Part shown: one piece after another, positions 16,379 through 25,341 of the stretch
Numbering within the stretch: the first letter of the stretch is position 1
Layout: every line of letters starts with the position of its first letter
Made by a program: the position numbers and the translations under genes
From: Berkiella sp964496435
Lineage (GTDB): Bacteria > Pseudomonadota > Gammaproteobacteria > Berkiellales > Berkiellaceae
Assembly (NCBI GenBank): GCA_964496435.1
Contig: CAZBZP010000008.1
Span: forward strand, 49,783-113,782
Direction of reading: 5' to 3'
Length of the DNA: 64,000 bases
The notes under the pieces: generated by a model
Seen by the model: only the letters and a program-made list of their open reading frames with translations
The model's database searches: none
Told to the model about the DNA's origin: nothing

Positions 16379-17713
16379 TTACCTCAACAAACCAAATCCG
16401 CCAGGACCGCCATCCCTTCCTTTTAAGTTAGCTTTCTTCATTAATGATTCATACTGTTGTGACATTAAGTGAGCTTGGATTTGGGCTATAAAATCCATGA
16501 TCACAACCACAACAATCAGTAATGAAGTACCACCAAAATAAAACGGTACCTGCCATCCTAAAACTAAAAACTCTGGCAATATCGATACTGCCGTTATGTA
16601 AATTGCCCCTGCTAATGTTATGCGTGTCATTACTTTATCAATGTAAGCAGCAGTTTGCTCACCGGGGCGGATCCCAGGAATAAAAGCACCTGAGCGTTTC
16701 AAATTATCTGCTGTTTCCTTTGGGTTAAAAACCAAAGCCGTATAAAAGAAACAGAAAAAGATAATACCGCTACTAAATAACAACACATACAAAGGCTGAC
16801 CAGGTGATAATGCCATACCAATTTCTGTCAGCCATGAATTGCTTGATTGACCAAACCATTGGCTAATCGAAGCGGGGAACAGAATTAAGCTTGAAGCAAA
16901 AATCGGTGGTATCACCCCAGACATATTAATTTTTAAGGGCAAATGGCTCTGCTGAGCAGCATACATTTTTCGCCCTTGCTGTCTTTTTGCATAATTTACT
17001 GTAATGCGTCTTTGTGCTCTTTCCACAAATACAACAAAGGCAGTAACGGACAACAGCACAACAATCAATCCAATTAAAATCAAAGGATTCATTGAGCCCT
17101 GACGTACCATGCTCAAGGTGTTACCTATAGTTTTAGGAATACCTGAAGCAATACCCGCAAAAATGATCAACGAAATACCATTACCTACACCACGCTCAGT
17201 GATTTTCTCACCAAGCCACATTAAGAACATGGTGCCTGTGACTAAAGTAATAACCGTTGTCACATAGAAAATAGGCCCAATGTGCAATGCGGTGCCTGAA
17301 CTTGCCAAAAACTTGCTCATTCCAATTGCTTGGAAGGTCGCTAAGATTAATGTGCCATAGCGTGTATATTGGGTAATCTTTCTTCTGCCGGTTTCACCTT
17401 CTTTCTTGAGCTGTTCAAGAGCAGGTGAAATCACCGTCATTAACTGCATAATAATGGAAGCAGAAATGTACGGCATAATCCCTAAAGCGAATATAGAAAG
17501 ACGCGTTAAGGCGCCTCCTGAAAACACATTCGCTAAACCGATGATGCTGTTTTGGCTATTGCTGAATATTTCAGCGAGCTTTGCAGCATCGATGCCGGGA
17601 ACAGGTATATGGGCACCAATACGAAAAACAATAAGACCCCACAGCACAAACAACAAACGCTGTTTCAATTCTGCCAAGCCACTCATTGCGCTTCGATTAC
17701 CTGTCATGGTCAT
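16379..17713 (-). CDS. secY: Preprotein translocase subunit SecY
   Basis: 444 residues with ten hydrophobic segments. SecY forms the protein-conducting channel with SecE and SecG. Signature stretches are FRIGAHIPVPGIDAAKL near the N-terminus and ITERGVGNGISLIIFAGI after segment 4. The start overlaps the rplO stop by 4 bases. Partner gene secE is 24 kb to the right. Confidence 0.98.
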   Translation of the reverse strand: MTMTGNRSAMSGLAELKQRLLFVLWGLIVFRIGAHIPVPGIDAAKLAEIFSNSQNSIIGLANVFSGGALTRLSIFALGIMPYISASIIMQLMTVISPALEQLKKEGETGRRKITQYTRYGTLILATFQAIGMSKFLASSGTALHIGPIFYVTTVITLVTGTMFLMWLGEKITERGVGNGISLIIFAGIASGIPKTIGNTLSMVRQGSMNPLILIGLIVVLLSVTAFVVFVERAQRRITVNYAKRQQGRKMYAAQQSHLPLKINMSGVIPPIFASSLILFPASISQWFGQSSNSWLTEIGMALSPGQPLYVLLFSSGIIFFCFFYTALVFNPKETADNLKRSGAFIPGIRPGEQTAAYIDKVMTRITLAGAIYITAVSILPEFLVLGWQVPFYFGGTSLLIVVVVIMDFIAQIQAHLMSQQYESLMKKANLKGRDGGPGGFGLLR

Positions 17714-18156
17714 TCGCCGGTCTCTACTTTACCGCCAGCCGCTTGAATTGCTTTGGCTGCGCCTACTGTTACTTTAATGTTTGATGAAACAGAAACAGCA
17801 GTTTTAATTTCGCCGCGCGAAAGAATTCTTACACGCTTAATGCTGTTATTAATTAAACCTGCTTCACGTAGCGCGTCCAAAGTTACTGTGTTACCAGCAA
17901 TTTTGTTCAAATCGCTAAGACGAATTTCTTGGGTTACTCTGGCAATGCGTGATTTAAAACCAACTTTTGGCAAACGACGTTGCAAAGGCATCTGACCGCC
18001 TTCAAAACCAACTTTATGGTAACCACCAGCACGTGCCTTTTGACCTTTGTGACCTTTACCGCAGGTTTTGCCGATGCCACTGCCTGGTCCACGACCGAGT
18101 CGCTTTCCTTCTTTTTTTGCGCCATTGCCTGGCTTAATTGTATTGAGTCTCATCAT
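17710..18156 (-). CDS. rplO: 50S ribosomal protein L15
   Basis: 148 residues. The Gly/Lys-rich N-terminal arm (GNGAKKEGKRLGRGPGSGIG, KTCGKGHKGQKARAGG) and the central GFEGGQMPLQRRLPKVGF are typical. L15 is a late assembly protein of the 50S subunit. Two adjacent ATGs are possible starts. It overlaps secY by 4 bases. Confidence 0.98.
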   Translation of the reverse strand: MMRLNTIKPGNGAKKEGKRLGRGPGSGIGKTCGKGHKGQKARAGGYHKVGFEGGQMPLQRRLPKVGFKSRIARVTQEIRLSDLNKIAGNTVTLDALREAGLINNSIKRVRILSRGEIKTAVSVSSNIKVTVGAAKAIQAAGGKVETGE

Positions 18157-18161
18157 TTTGC

Positions 18162-18341
18162 TTATTCAACCTTCAGCAAATATTGTACGTGGTTAATCAT
18201 GCCACGGTTCTCAGGTGTATCTAACACCTCAACCGTTTGATGAATACGCTTCAAGCCCAAGCCTTTGATGGTAGCAAGGTGCTTTGGAAGCCTTTTTGCT
18301 AAACTTTTAATTAAAGTTACTTTTAACATTTTTTTAGCCAT
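18162..18341 (-). CDS. rpmD: 50S ribosomal protein L30
   Basis: 59 residues from the ATG at 18341 (MAKKMLKVTLIKS), with GGGTGA just upstream; a shorter start at 18329 is possible. The core KGLGLKRIHQTVEVLDTPENRGMI is the L30 signature. The start lies within the end of rpsE (8-base overlap), implying coupled translation. Confidence 0.95.
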   Translation of the reverse strand: MAKKMLKVTLIKSLAKRLPKHLATIKGLGLKRIHQTVEVLDTPENRGMINHVQYLLKVE

Positions 18342-18882
18342 TGGATTCACCCATAATCTCTTCTACGGATTTACCACGCTTGTCCGCTACTGATTGTGGA
18401 GAATGTGATTTTGCCAAACCTTTCATGGTTGCACGAACAACATTCACAGGGTTCGTTGAACCGTAGCACTTAGCTAAAATGTTATGGATACCAGCCACTT
18501 CGAAGATAGCGCGCATAGCACCACCAGCGATGATACCGGTACCATCAGAAGCAGGCTTCATAAATACTTTGGATGCGCCATGTGAAGATTCGATTGTATG
18601 GTGCAAGGTTGTGCCAACCATTGGAATTTCGACCAAATTGCGTCTGGCATTTTCCATCGCTTTACGGATAGCTTCTGGCACTTCACGCGCTTTACCGCGA
18701 CCAATACCTACACGGCCATTACCATTACCGACCACAGTCAGTGCGGAGAAGCCAAATATACGGCCCCCTTTCACAACTTTGGCGGTTCTTCTTACTTCAA
18801 TAAGCTTTTCTTCGTATTGGCCTTCAGTTTTTTGCTGTGGCTCTTGATTCTCTTGCTGCTGTCGTTGTTGCTTTGCTGCCAT
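18334..18882 (-). CDS. rpsE: 30S ribosomal protein S5
   Basis: 182 residues, some 15 longer than E. coli S5 because of a Gln/Glu-rich N-terminus. The double-stranded RNA-binding-like fold (EKLIEVRRTAKVVKGGRIFG and VGIGRGKAREVPEAI) and the second domain (GIIAGGAMRAIFEVAGIHNI) are intact. S5 maintains decoding accuracy and lies near the mRNA entry site. Confidence 0.98.
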   Translation of the reverse strand: MAAKQQRQQQENQEPQQKTEGQYEEKLIEVRRTAKVVKGGRIFGFSALTVVGNGNGRVGIGRGKAREVPEAIRKAMENARRNLVEIPMVGTTLHHTIESSHGASKVFMKPASDGTGIIAGGAMRAIFEVAGIHNILAKCYGSTNPVNVVRATMKGLAKSHSPQSVADKRGKSVEEIMGESNG

Positions 18883-18892
18883 GTACTTGTCC

Positions 18893-19264
18893 TCAAACCA
18901 CTAAGCCATTGTCGCGCGCTGATTGAATAAGTGCTGCAACACGACCGTGGTATTTATACCCTGAACGATCGGAAGCAACTGCTTCTACACCAGCCTCTTT
19001 AGCACGCTCAGCGATTAATTTGCCAACGTGTTTTGCTAAGTCTGTTTTTGTGTCTTCTGCACCCTTAGCATCTTTCGATACTTTTTCTAAGCTTGAAGCA
19101 CAAGCCAAAATCTTGCCGCCTTCTGAAGCGATAATTTGTGCATAGATATGTCTTGCAGAGCGATTAACACAAAGACGAGCGACGCCTGTTTCAACACCTA
19201 AGCGCTTAACATGAGCTCTGGTTTTACTTGCGCGCTTAAAACGCGAGGTGCGTTTCTTGTTCAT
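18893..19264 (-). CDS. rplR: 50S ribosomal protein L18
   Basis: 123 residues. The basic N-terminus (MNKKRTSRFKRASKTRAHVK) binds 5S rRNA, and the C-terminal YKYHGRVAALIQSARDNGLV is characteristic. L18 helps attach 5S rRNA to the large subunit. The gene lies between rplF and rpsE in normal spc order. Confidence 0.98.
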   Translation of the reverse strand: MNKKRTSRFKRASKTRAHVKRLGVETGVARLCVNRSARHIYAQIIASEGGKILACASSLEKVSKDAKGAEDTKTDLAKHVGKLIAERAKEAGVEAVASDRSGYKYHGRVAALIQSARDNGLVV

Positions 19265-19292
19265 ATATATTCCTCGGAAATAATTATTTTAT

Positions 19293-19856
19293 TTATTTCT
19301 TCTTAGTTTCTTTCAATTTGATAACTTCATCAGCATAACGAATACCTTTACCTTTATAAGGTTCAGGCTTACGTAAGCCGCCACAAATACCTCTGATATC
19401 AGCAGCAACTTGACCAACAAGCTGTCTGTCCAAACCGGTTACTTCGATATCAGTTACAGTGGCACAAGTTAATTCAATGCCTTTAGGCGCAACATAAGAA
19501 ACAGGATGTGACATACCTAAGGTTAAGTTGACCATGGCGCGACCATCTTTGGATTTGCCTGCTGCCGCACGATAACCTACACCTACTAGTTGCAGCTTTT
19601 TGCTGAAGCCTTCGGATACGCCTTGCACATTGTTATTTAAAATAGCGCGAATGGTGCCCGCAATTGCATCAGCATTTGGCAAACCTGCATTAGCAGATAT
19701 TTGCAGCTGTTTATCAGCAAACTTCACAGAAACTTGTTCTGGAATGCTCAGTTTTAATTCACCTTTTGCGCCTTTGATAGCAACCACAGCATCTTTGATT
19801 TGAATATCAACGCCGTTTGGCACTTCAATGGGTTTTCTAGCTACTCTTGATGACAT
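19293..19856 (-). CDS. rplF: 50S ribosomal protein L6
   Basis: 187 residues in two repeated domains. The C-terminal signature GICGGLRKPEPYKGKGIRYA, with Lys-rich end, is diagnostic. L6 lies near the sarcin-ricin loop where elongation factors bind. N-terminus MSSRVARKPIEVPNGVDIQI is standard. Confidence 0.98.
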   Translation of the reverse strand: MSSRVARKPIEVPNGVDIQIKDAVVAIKGAKGELKLSIPEQVSVKFADKQLQISANAGLPNADAIAGTIRAILNNNVQGVSEGFSKKLQLVGVGYRAAAGKSKDGRAMVNLTLGMSHPVSYVAPKGIELTCATVTDIEVTGLDRQLVGQVAADIRGICGGLRKPEPYKGKGIRYADEVIKLKETKKK

Positions 19857-19865
19857 GTTATACCC

Positions 19866-20261
19866 TTACGCCACGAAACACAGGATTTCGCCACCCTGCC
19901 CGCTAGCAACTGCTTGACGACCGGTCATAACGCCTTGTGACGTTGAGACAATCGCAACACCTAATTTATCCATTACTTCTGGCATCTCTTTAGCGCTGGT
20001 ATATTGACGCAAACCAGGCTTACTAATGCGTCTTAACATTTCGATGACAGGCTTGTTGTTGAAATACTTCAACTCAATTCTGAGTGTTGGTTTGCCATCG
20101 TTAGCTTCAATGTCGTAACCGCTAATGTAACCTTCTTCAAGCAATACTTTCGCAATTGCTACTTTAATTTTTGAAGATGGCATTACTACTTGCGCATGAT
20201 TGGCAGTCTGGCCATTACGAACTCGAGTGATCATATCCGCTATTGGATCTTGCATACTCAT
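19866..20261 (-). CDS. rpsH: 30S ribosomal protein S8
   Basis: 131 residues. Starts MSMQDPIADMITRVRNGQ and ends with GVMTGRQAVASGQGGEILCF, the conserved S8 C-terminus that contacts helix 21 of 16S rRNA. In E. coli S8 represses the spc operon by binding within the rplE start region. Confidence 0.98.
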   Translation of the reverse strand: MSMQDPIADMITRVRNGQTANHAQVVMPSSKIKVAIAKVLLEEGYISGYDIEANDGKPTLRIELKYFNNKPVIEMLRRISKPGLRQYTSAKEMPEVMDKLGVAIVSTSQGVMTGRQAVASGQGGEILCFVA

Positions 20262-20278
20262 GGTTTATTCCTCTTCAC

Positions 20279-20581
20279 TTACCAGCTAGCCATAATCAAG
20301 CCGGGTACTTCACCTACCATAGCTCGACGACGTAACTCATTTCGACACAATCCAAATTTACGGTAAACGCCACGTCCACGACCTGTTATTTTGCAACGGT
20401 TGGTTAAACGAACCTTGCATGTATCGCGGGGCATTTTTTCTAGTTTTGCTAGAATTTCAAATTTTTGATCAATATCCACATTGGGATCATTGAGCTCGGC
20501 CCGTAAAGCAAGGCGTTTTTCTCTATGTTTTTGCAATTTAACGCGCTTCTTTTCACGACGTAACATGCGTTTACTAGCCAT
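20279..20581 (-). CDS. rpsN: 30S ribosomal protein S14
   Basis: 100 residues, the long zinc-free type: the CxxC pairs are absent and replaced by the segment PRDTCKVRLTNRCKITGRGR. It ends with the typical GEVPGLIMASW. Its start overlaps rplE by 8 bases. Confidence 0.98.
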   Translation of the reverse strand: MASKRMLRREKKRVKLQKHREKRLALRAELNDPNVDIDQKFEILAKLEKMPRDTCKVRLTNRCKITGRGRGVYRKFGLCRNELRRRAMVGEVPGLIMASW

Positions 20582-21182
20582 TCGTTTTTACCTCAGCAGT
20601 TTTTGTTTCGCGAAATGGGAAGTTAAATGCTTTTAATAAAGCAAATGCTTCTTCATCGGTCTTCGCACTTGTGGTAATCGTAATATCCAAACCACGAACT
20701 GTATCAACTTGGTTATAATCAATTTCAGGGAAGGTAATTTGTTCTTTAATACCTAAGCTGTAATTGCCACGTGAGTCAAAAGAACGTGGGTTGACGCCAC
20801 GAAAGTCTCTTACGCGTGGTAATGCGATACTGATTAATCTATCTAAAAACTCATACATTCTGTCGCCGCGTAGTGTGACTTTGCAGCCAATTGGCCAACC
20901 TTCACGAATTTTGAAGCCAGCGACGGACTTACGTGCAAGCGTAATAACAGCATGCTGACCAGCAATTTGTGTCAAGTTGTCTTGAGCAGCTTTAACAATC
21001 TTCTTGTCATCTGCAGCAGCACCAACACCCATGTTTAGGGTAATTTTTTGAATTTTGGGCACTTGCATTGCATTGTCATAGTTAAATTGCTTTTGCAAAA
21101 CAGCAATTACTTTTTCTCTATAGTGCTTTCTAAGACGAACTGATGTTTTATCGTCTTGTTTTTGCGTTTTACTCTTAGACAT
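20574..21182 (-). CDS. rplE: 50S ribosomal protein L5
   Basis: 202 residues, about 20 longer than E. coli because of a polar N-terminal extension (MSKSKTQKQDDKTSVRLRKH). The 5S rRNA-binding stretch KITLNMGVGAAADDKKIV and the P-site loop region RDFRGVNPRSFDSRGNYSLG are intact. It overlaps both neighbours by 8 bases. Confidence 0.98.
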   Translation of the reverse strand: MSKSKTQKQDDKTSVRLRKHYREKVIAVLQKQFNYDNAMQVPKIQKITLNMGVGAAADDKKIVKAAQDNLTQIAGQHAVITLARKSVAGFKIREGWPIGCKVTLRGDRMYEFLDRLISIALPRVRDFRGVNPRSFDSRGNYSLGIKEQITFPEIDYNQVDTVRGLDITITTSAKTDEEAFALLKAFNFPFRETKTAEVKTNG

Positions 21183-21501
21183 CTACCACCTCACCCGATG
21201 ACTTGAATACTCTAACTTTTTTGCCATCAGCTAATAACTTTATGCCAACACGACTTGGCTTGTTCGTGGTGGGATCTAACAACGCTACTTTGCACGCAGG
21301 CATTGCTGTTTCTTTAGGCACAATACCACCGGGCTGTTCCTTTTGTGGAATGGGCTTAACGTGCTTTTTTCTAATGTTAATACCTTCAACAACAACCGAT
21401 AAGTCAGTGTCAGTACCAAGCACGCTTAAAACCGTACCAATACGGCCCTTATCCTTACCTGATATCACCTGTACTTTATCGCCCTTTCGTATCTTGCGCA
21501 T
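21175..21501 (-). CDS. rplX: 50S ribosomal protein L24
   Basis: 108 residues with an N-terminal KOW motif (KGDKVQVISGKDKGRIGTVL, about 6-25). L24 starts large-subunit assembly by binding the 5' end of 23S rRNA. Confidence 0.98.
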   Translation of the reverse strand: MRKIRKGDKVQVISGKDKGRIGTVLSVLGTDTDLSVVVEGINIRKKHVKPIPQKEQPGGIVPKETAMPACKVALLDPTTNKPSRVGIKLLADGKKVRVFKSSGEVVDV

Positions 21502-21518
21502 AATTGTTCTCTCAACAG

Positions 21519-21884
21519 TTAAAGCACTTCAGGTGCTAGAGAAATAATTTTCATATAATTGTTACGTAACTCACGTGTTACAGGTCCAAAGATACGTGTA
21601 CCTATTGGCTGCTGCTGCGCATTTAGCAATACAGCTGCATTACCATCAAACCTGATTAAAGAACCGTCATCACGACGAACACCCTTTCTGGTACGCACAA
21701 CAACGGCTAATAACACGTCGCCTTTCTTTACTTTGCCACGGGGTATAGCTTCTTTGACCGTCACTCGAATGACGTCACCAATACCCGCATACCGTCTCTT
21801 GGATCCCCCAAGAACTTTGATGCACATCACTCGACGGGCACCACTATTGTCTGCCACGTCAAGAACCGTTTGCATCTGAATCAT
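21519..21884 (-). CDS. rplN: 50S ribosomal protein L14
   Basis: 121 residues (MIQMQTVLDVADNSGARRVM start; GTRIFGPVTRELR near the end). L14 contacts 16S rRNA helix 14 to form an inter-subunit bridge. The 80-base gap to rpsQ upstream is the longest within the S10-spc stretch and is where the spc promoter is expected, though I did not identify one. Confidence 0.98.
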   Translation of the reverse strand: MIQMQTVLDVADNSGARRVMCIKVLGGSKRRYAGIGDVIRVTVKEAIPRGKVKKGDVLLAVVVRTRKGVRRDDGSLIRFDGNAAVLLNAQQQPIGTRIFGPVTRELRNNYMKIISLAPEVL

Positions 21885-21964
21885 GATACTCTCCGCTTAA
21901 AATCCACTTACAAGGCTACAGATAAAAGGTCGAACATAATAACATTGCAATGAGCTAAATAATA

Positions 21965-22225
21965 CTATTCAGCTCTTTCAATGACCTTTACCAACTGCCA
22001 TGTTTTTGTTTTTGAAATAGGTCTGACTTGTTTGATTTCTACCAAGTCGCCAAGCTTACTATCGTGCTCAGGATCATGAACATGAAATTTAGTTTTACCT
22101 TTCATTACCTTGCCGTAGGTTTCATGACGTTTAGACCACTCAACTTCGACTGTTCGAGTTGCTTGTCTTTTGTCACTTGTAACTCGTCCCATGAGCGTAC
22201 GCGCAATTGATTCTTTCGTTGTCAT
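21965..22225 (-). CDS. rpsQ: 30S ribosomal protein S17
   Basis: 86 residues. The OB-fold core VTSDKRQATRTVEVEWSKRH and HDPEHDSKLGDLVEIKQVRP identify S17, a primary 16S rRNA-binding protein. It is the last gene of the S10 operon. Confidence 0.98.
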   Translation of the reverse strand: MTTKESIARTLMGRVTSDKRQATRTVEVEWSKRHETYGKVMKGKTKFHVHDPEHDSKLGDLVEIKQVRPISKTKTWQLVKVIERAE

Positions 22226-22229
22226 CGTC

Positions 22230-22424
22230 TTATTCCCCTTTTTCTTTTTGGGCTAAGACAGTTTTAACACGTGCGATATCGCGACGTACTTGGCCTAACA
22301 AATGATTTTTTGTTAGTTGCCCACTGCCAATCTGCATTTTTAATTTAAATTGGTCTTTAGCCAATTCATTTAAAGTTTTATGCAGCGCTGATTTATCTTT
22401 TTGACGCAATTCTTCTGCTTTCAT
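22230..22424 (-). CDS. rpmC: 50S ribosomal protein L29
   Basis: 64 residues, a two-helix protein with the family motif LLGQVRRDIARVKTVL near the C-terminus. It sits by the exit tunnel where trigger factor and SRP dock. It is adjacent to rplP with a 1-base overlap. Confidence 0.97.
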   Translation of the reverse strand: MKAEELRQKDKSALHKTLNELAKDQFKLKMQIGSGQLTKNHLLGQVRRDIARVKTVLAQKEKGE

Positions 22425-22837
22425 TACATCACCGTTCTATCAACAAATTCTGTTCTTACCGAGAGTTTCGCAGCAGCTAATTTGAAAGCTTCTTGCGCAA
22501 TTTCTCGGGTCACGCCTTGGATTTCATAAAGAACCTTGCCTGGTTGAATTAAAGCAACCCAGTATTCAACGTTCCCTTTACCTTTACCTTGTCGCACTTC
22601 TAAAGGCTTTTTGGTGATAGGTTTATCTGGAAAAATTCGAATCCAAATTTTACCACCACGTTTAATGTAGCGACTCATGGCGCGACGTGCTGCTTCGATT
22701 TGTCTTGAAGTAATCTGACCTCTGTCTATGGCTTTTAAACCAAAATCACCAAAGCTCACCTTGCTTCCACGTAGGGCAAGTCCGCGATTACGACCCTTTT
22801 GCTGTTTTCTGTATTTTGTACGTTTAGGTTGTAACAT
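22424..22837 (-). CDS. rplP: 50S ribosomal protein L16
   Basis: 137 residues, standard length. Signature segments are MLQPKRTKYRKQQKGRNRG, ARRAMSRYIKRGGKIWIRIF and GKGKGNVEYWVALIQPGKVL. L16 helps position the A-site tRNA acceptor end. Confidence 0.98.
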   Translation of the reverse strand: MLQPKRTKYRKQQKGRNRGLALRGSKVSFGDFGLKAIDRGQITSRQIEAARRAMSRYIKRGGKIWIRIFPDKPITKKPLEVRQGKGKGNVEYWVALIQPGKVLYEIQGVTREIAQEAFKLAAAKLSVRTEFVDRTVM

Positions 22838-22852
22838 TTTCTAAAGGATCCT

Positions 22853-23530
22853 CTACTGCTGTTCTGAAGTAGCTGTGGCCTGACTTCCGGCAATGAGATC
22901 TTTATCAAAGATTTCGCCTTTGAATATCCAGACTTTTACACCAATAATACCGTAGGTGGTCTTTGCAATAGCAGTTGCATAATCGATGTCTGCACGGAAA
23001 GTATGTAATGGCACACGACCTTCGCGATACCATTCTGTACGTGCAATTTCAGCGCCGCCTAAACGACCTGCTACACAAATTTTGACGCCTTTAGCACCAA
23101 AACGTAATGCATTGCTCACCGCACGCTTCATGGCACGACGGAACATTACACGACGCTCTAATTGCTGAGCTACGCTTTCTGCAACCAGATACGCATCTAA
23201 TTCTGGTCGACGAATTTCTTCAATATTGATATGAACAGGTACACCCATCAAGCCAGAGACTTTTTGACGTAATTGTTCGATATCTTCGCCTTTCTTACCA
23301 ATCACGACGCCAGGACGTGCCGTATGAATCGTAATTCTGGCATTCTTTGCTGGACGTTCAATTTGAATTCGGCTCACAAAGGCATTTTGCAATTTCTTGC
23401 GTAAGTACTCTCTAGTTTGTAGATCGCTTAATAAGAGATCTGAGTACTGCTTTTTGTTGGCATACCACATCGAACGATGGGATTCGACGATACCTAAGCG
23501 AATGCCTGTTGGGTGGACTTTTTGACCCAT
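22853..23530 (-). CDS. rpsC: 30S ribosomal protein S3
   Basis: 225 residues. A KH domain with VVIGKKGEDIE (about 74-84) precedes the C-terminal domain GVKICVAGRLGGAEIARTEW. S3 lines the mRNA entry channel and has helicase-associated roles. Confidence 0.98.
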   Translation of the reverse strand: MGQKVHPTGIRLGIVESHRSMWYANKKQYSDLLLSDLQTREYLRKKLQNAFVSRIQIERPAKNARITIHTARPGVVIGKKGEDIEQLRQKVSGLMGVPVHINIEEIRRPELDAYLVAESVAQQLERRVMFRRAMKRAVSNALRFGAKGVKICVAGRLGGAEIARTEWYREGRVPLHTFRADIDYATAIAKTTYGIIGVKVWIFKGEIFDKDLIAGSQATATSEQQ

Positions 23531-23881
23531 TTACGCCCTCTCTGTTCTTTCAATATCAGACACCACAATTTTAATGTGACAACGACGTTTAACAATTCTG
23601 TTACCACGTCCTTTTGCACGCGCTTTAAAACGCTTCAAAGAAGGAGCTTCATCAACCATAATGGTTGCAACCTTCAACTCATCAATATCAGCGCCTTCGT
23701 TATGTTCAGCATTAGCAATAGCAGATTCGAGTAATTTTTTGATCATCTTCGCTGCTTTTTTGCGAATAAAGCCAAGCTGAACAACAGCTTTTTCAACTGC
23801 TTTACCACGAATTTCATTTGCTACCAGTCGCGCCTTTTGCGCTGACATACCAGCATTTCTTAATGTAGCGGATACTTCCAT
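23531..23881 (-). CDS. rplV: 50S ribosomal protein L22
   Basis: 116 residues. The globular N-terminus MEVSATLRNAGMSAQKARLV and the extended loop that reaches the exit-tunnel constriction (about residues 80-100, KRFKARAKGRGNRI) are present. It directly abuts rpsC with no gap. Confidence 0.98.
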   Translation of the reverse strand: MEVSATLRNAGMSAQKARLVANEIRGKAVEKAVVQLGFIRKKAAKMIKKLLESAIANAEHNEGADIDELKVATIMVDEAPSLKRFKARAKGRGNRIVKRRCHIKIVVSDIERTERA

Positions 23882-23884
23882 CTT

Positions 23885-24187
23885 CTACCCCTTAGCTTTT
23901 GCCGGCGCAGCTGTCTTTTTGTCGCCAGAATGACCGCGGAAGGTGCGTGTTAGCGCAAATTCACCCAGTTTGTGACCGACCATATTTTCAGTTACCAATA
24001 CAGGTACGAAAATTTTGCCGTTGTGTACCATTAAGGTCGCACCAACAAATTCTGGAACAATCGTGCTACGACGTGAATAAGTCTGAACGACTACGCGTCC
24101 GCGACCACCTGCCCCTTGACGTGTTTTGATGACCTTATTAAGTAGCTTTGGGCTACAATATGGGCCTTTTTTTAATGAACGTGCCAC
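23885..24187 (-). CDS. rpsS: 30S ribosomal protein S19
   Basis: 100 residues. MARSLKKGPYCSPKLLNKV at the start and LGEFALTRTFRGHSGDKK near the end are diagnostic. The C-terminus carries an extra Ala/Lys/Pro tail of about 8 residues. S19 forms a head bridge with S13. Confidence 0.98.
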   Translation of the reverse strand: MARSLKKGPYCSPKLLNKVIKTRQGAGGRGRVVVQTYSRRSTIVPEFVGATLMVHNGKIFVPVLVTENMVGHKLGEFALTRTFRGHSGDKKTAAPAKAKG

Positions 24188-24190
24188 CGA

Positions 24191-25033
24191 TTAACCCCTT
24201 TCACTCTTTTTCTGACCACGTCGACGAACAATAAATCGACTCGATACTTTACGACGATTACGGGTCTTCTTACCTTCTGGTTTACCATTTTTATTACATG
24301 GCGGACGGCCACCTGAGGTACGACCTTCACCACCACCCAATGGATGATCAACGGGATTCTTCGCAACACCACGAACGGTGGGGCGAATACCACGCCAACG
24401 TTGACTACCAGCTTTACCGATGACACGCAAATTGTGTTCATCGTTACCGACTTCGCCAATCACTGCACGGCATTGTGCAAATATTTTACGCATTTCGCCT
24501 GAACGCAAACGTACTGTTGCATACGTGCCTTCTCTTGCAAGTAACTGTGCATAAGCACCAGCACTTCTGGCCATTTGCGCGCCTTTACCTGGCCTCAATT
24601 CTAAACAGTGAATTGTTGCACCGACAGGGATGTTTGTAATAGGTAAGCAATTTCCTACTAAAATTGGAACATCTAATCCTGACTGTACAGTAGCACCAAC
24701 TACGAGGCCTTTTGGCGCAATTATGTAGCGGCGTTCACCATCTGCATAAACCAATAGTGCGATATTCGCGCTGCGGTTTGGATCGTATTCAATACGTTCT
24801 ACACGTGCTGGAATACCATCTTTATTTCTTTTGAAATCAATAGTTCTTAAACGACGTTTATGTCCGCCCCCACGATGATCAACCGTAACGCGACCAATAT
24901 CATTACGACCATTGATACGGTTCTTTTTGCATGTCAGGCTCTTATGAGGACGCCCTTTATGCAAACCTGCCGTTTTAATGTTAATTTTAAAACGCTGCCC
25001 CGGAGAGGTTGGCTTTAATTCAATAATTGCCAT
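24191..25033 (-). CDS. rplB: 50S ribosomal protein L2
   Basis: 280 residues. Contains the DHRGGGHKRRLRTIDFKRNK motif (about 52-71) and the peptidyl-transferase-proximal VDHPLGGGEGRTSGGRPP (about 228-245) with its conserved His. L2 is one of the main stabilisers of the subunit interface. Confidence 0.98.
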   Translation of the reverse strand: MAIIELKPTSPGQRFKINIKTAGLHKGRPHKSLTCKKNRINGRNDIGRVTVDHRGGGHKRRLRTIDFKRNKDGIPARVERIEYDPNRSANIALLVYADGERRYIIAPKGLVVGATVQSGLDVPILVGNCLPITNIPVGATIHCLELRPGKGAQMARSAGAYAQLLAREGTYATVRLRSGEMRKIFAQCRAVIGEVGNDEHNLRVIGKAGSQRWRGIRPTVRGVAKNPVDHPLGGGEGRTSGGRPPCNKNGKPEGKKTRNRRKVSSRFIVRRRGQKKSERG

Positions 25034-25038
25034 AATCC

Positions 25039-25341
25039 TTAACCTTCAAACTCTGCGAAATTGATTTGGTGACCTTCTGCCAAGGTAACATAGGCTTTTT
25101 TCTTTCTTTTGGCGCGACCTTCAGTTGAGCCAAATCTGACAAAATCACGGCCCTTAACTAAAGTACGCACATTGGCAACTTTAACGCTAGGAAAAAATGC
25201 TTCCACGGCCTTTTTGATTTCATCTTTCGATGCTTTAGGGTTTACCCAAAAAGCAACGGAATTTTCGCGCTCACCGGAGCGAGCAGCTTTTTCAGACACG
25301 ATAGGTGCGATAAGCACGCTTGATAATGAATGCAATGTCAT
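25039..25341 (-). CDS. rplW: 50S ribosomal protein L23
   Basis: 100 residues. VLIAPIVSEKAARSGERENS and VRTLVKGRDFVRFGSTEGRA are family signatures. L23 is the docking site for trigger factor and SRP at the tunnel exit. It overlaps rplD by 4 bases. Confidence 0.97.
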   Translation of the reverse strand: MTLHSLSSVLIAPIVSEKAARSGERENSVAFWVNPKASKDEIKKAVEAFFPSVKVANVRTLVKGRDFVRFGSTEGRAKRKKKAYVTLAEGHQINFAEFEG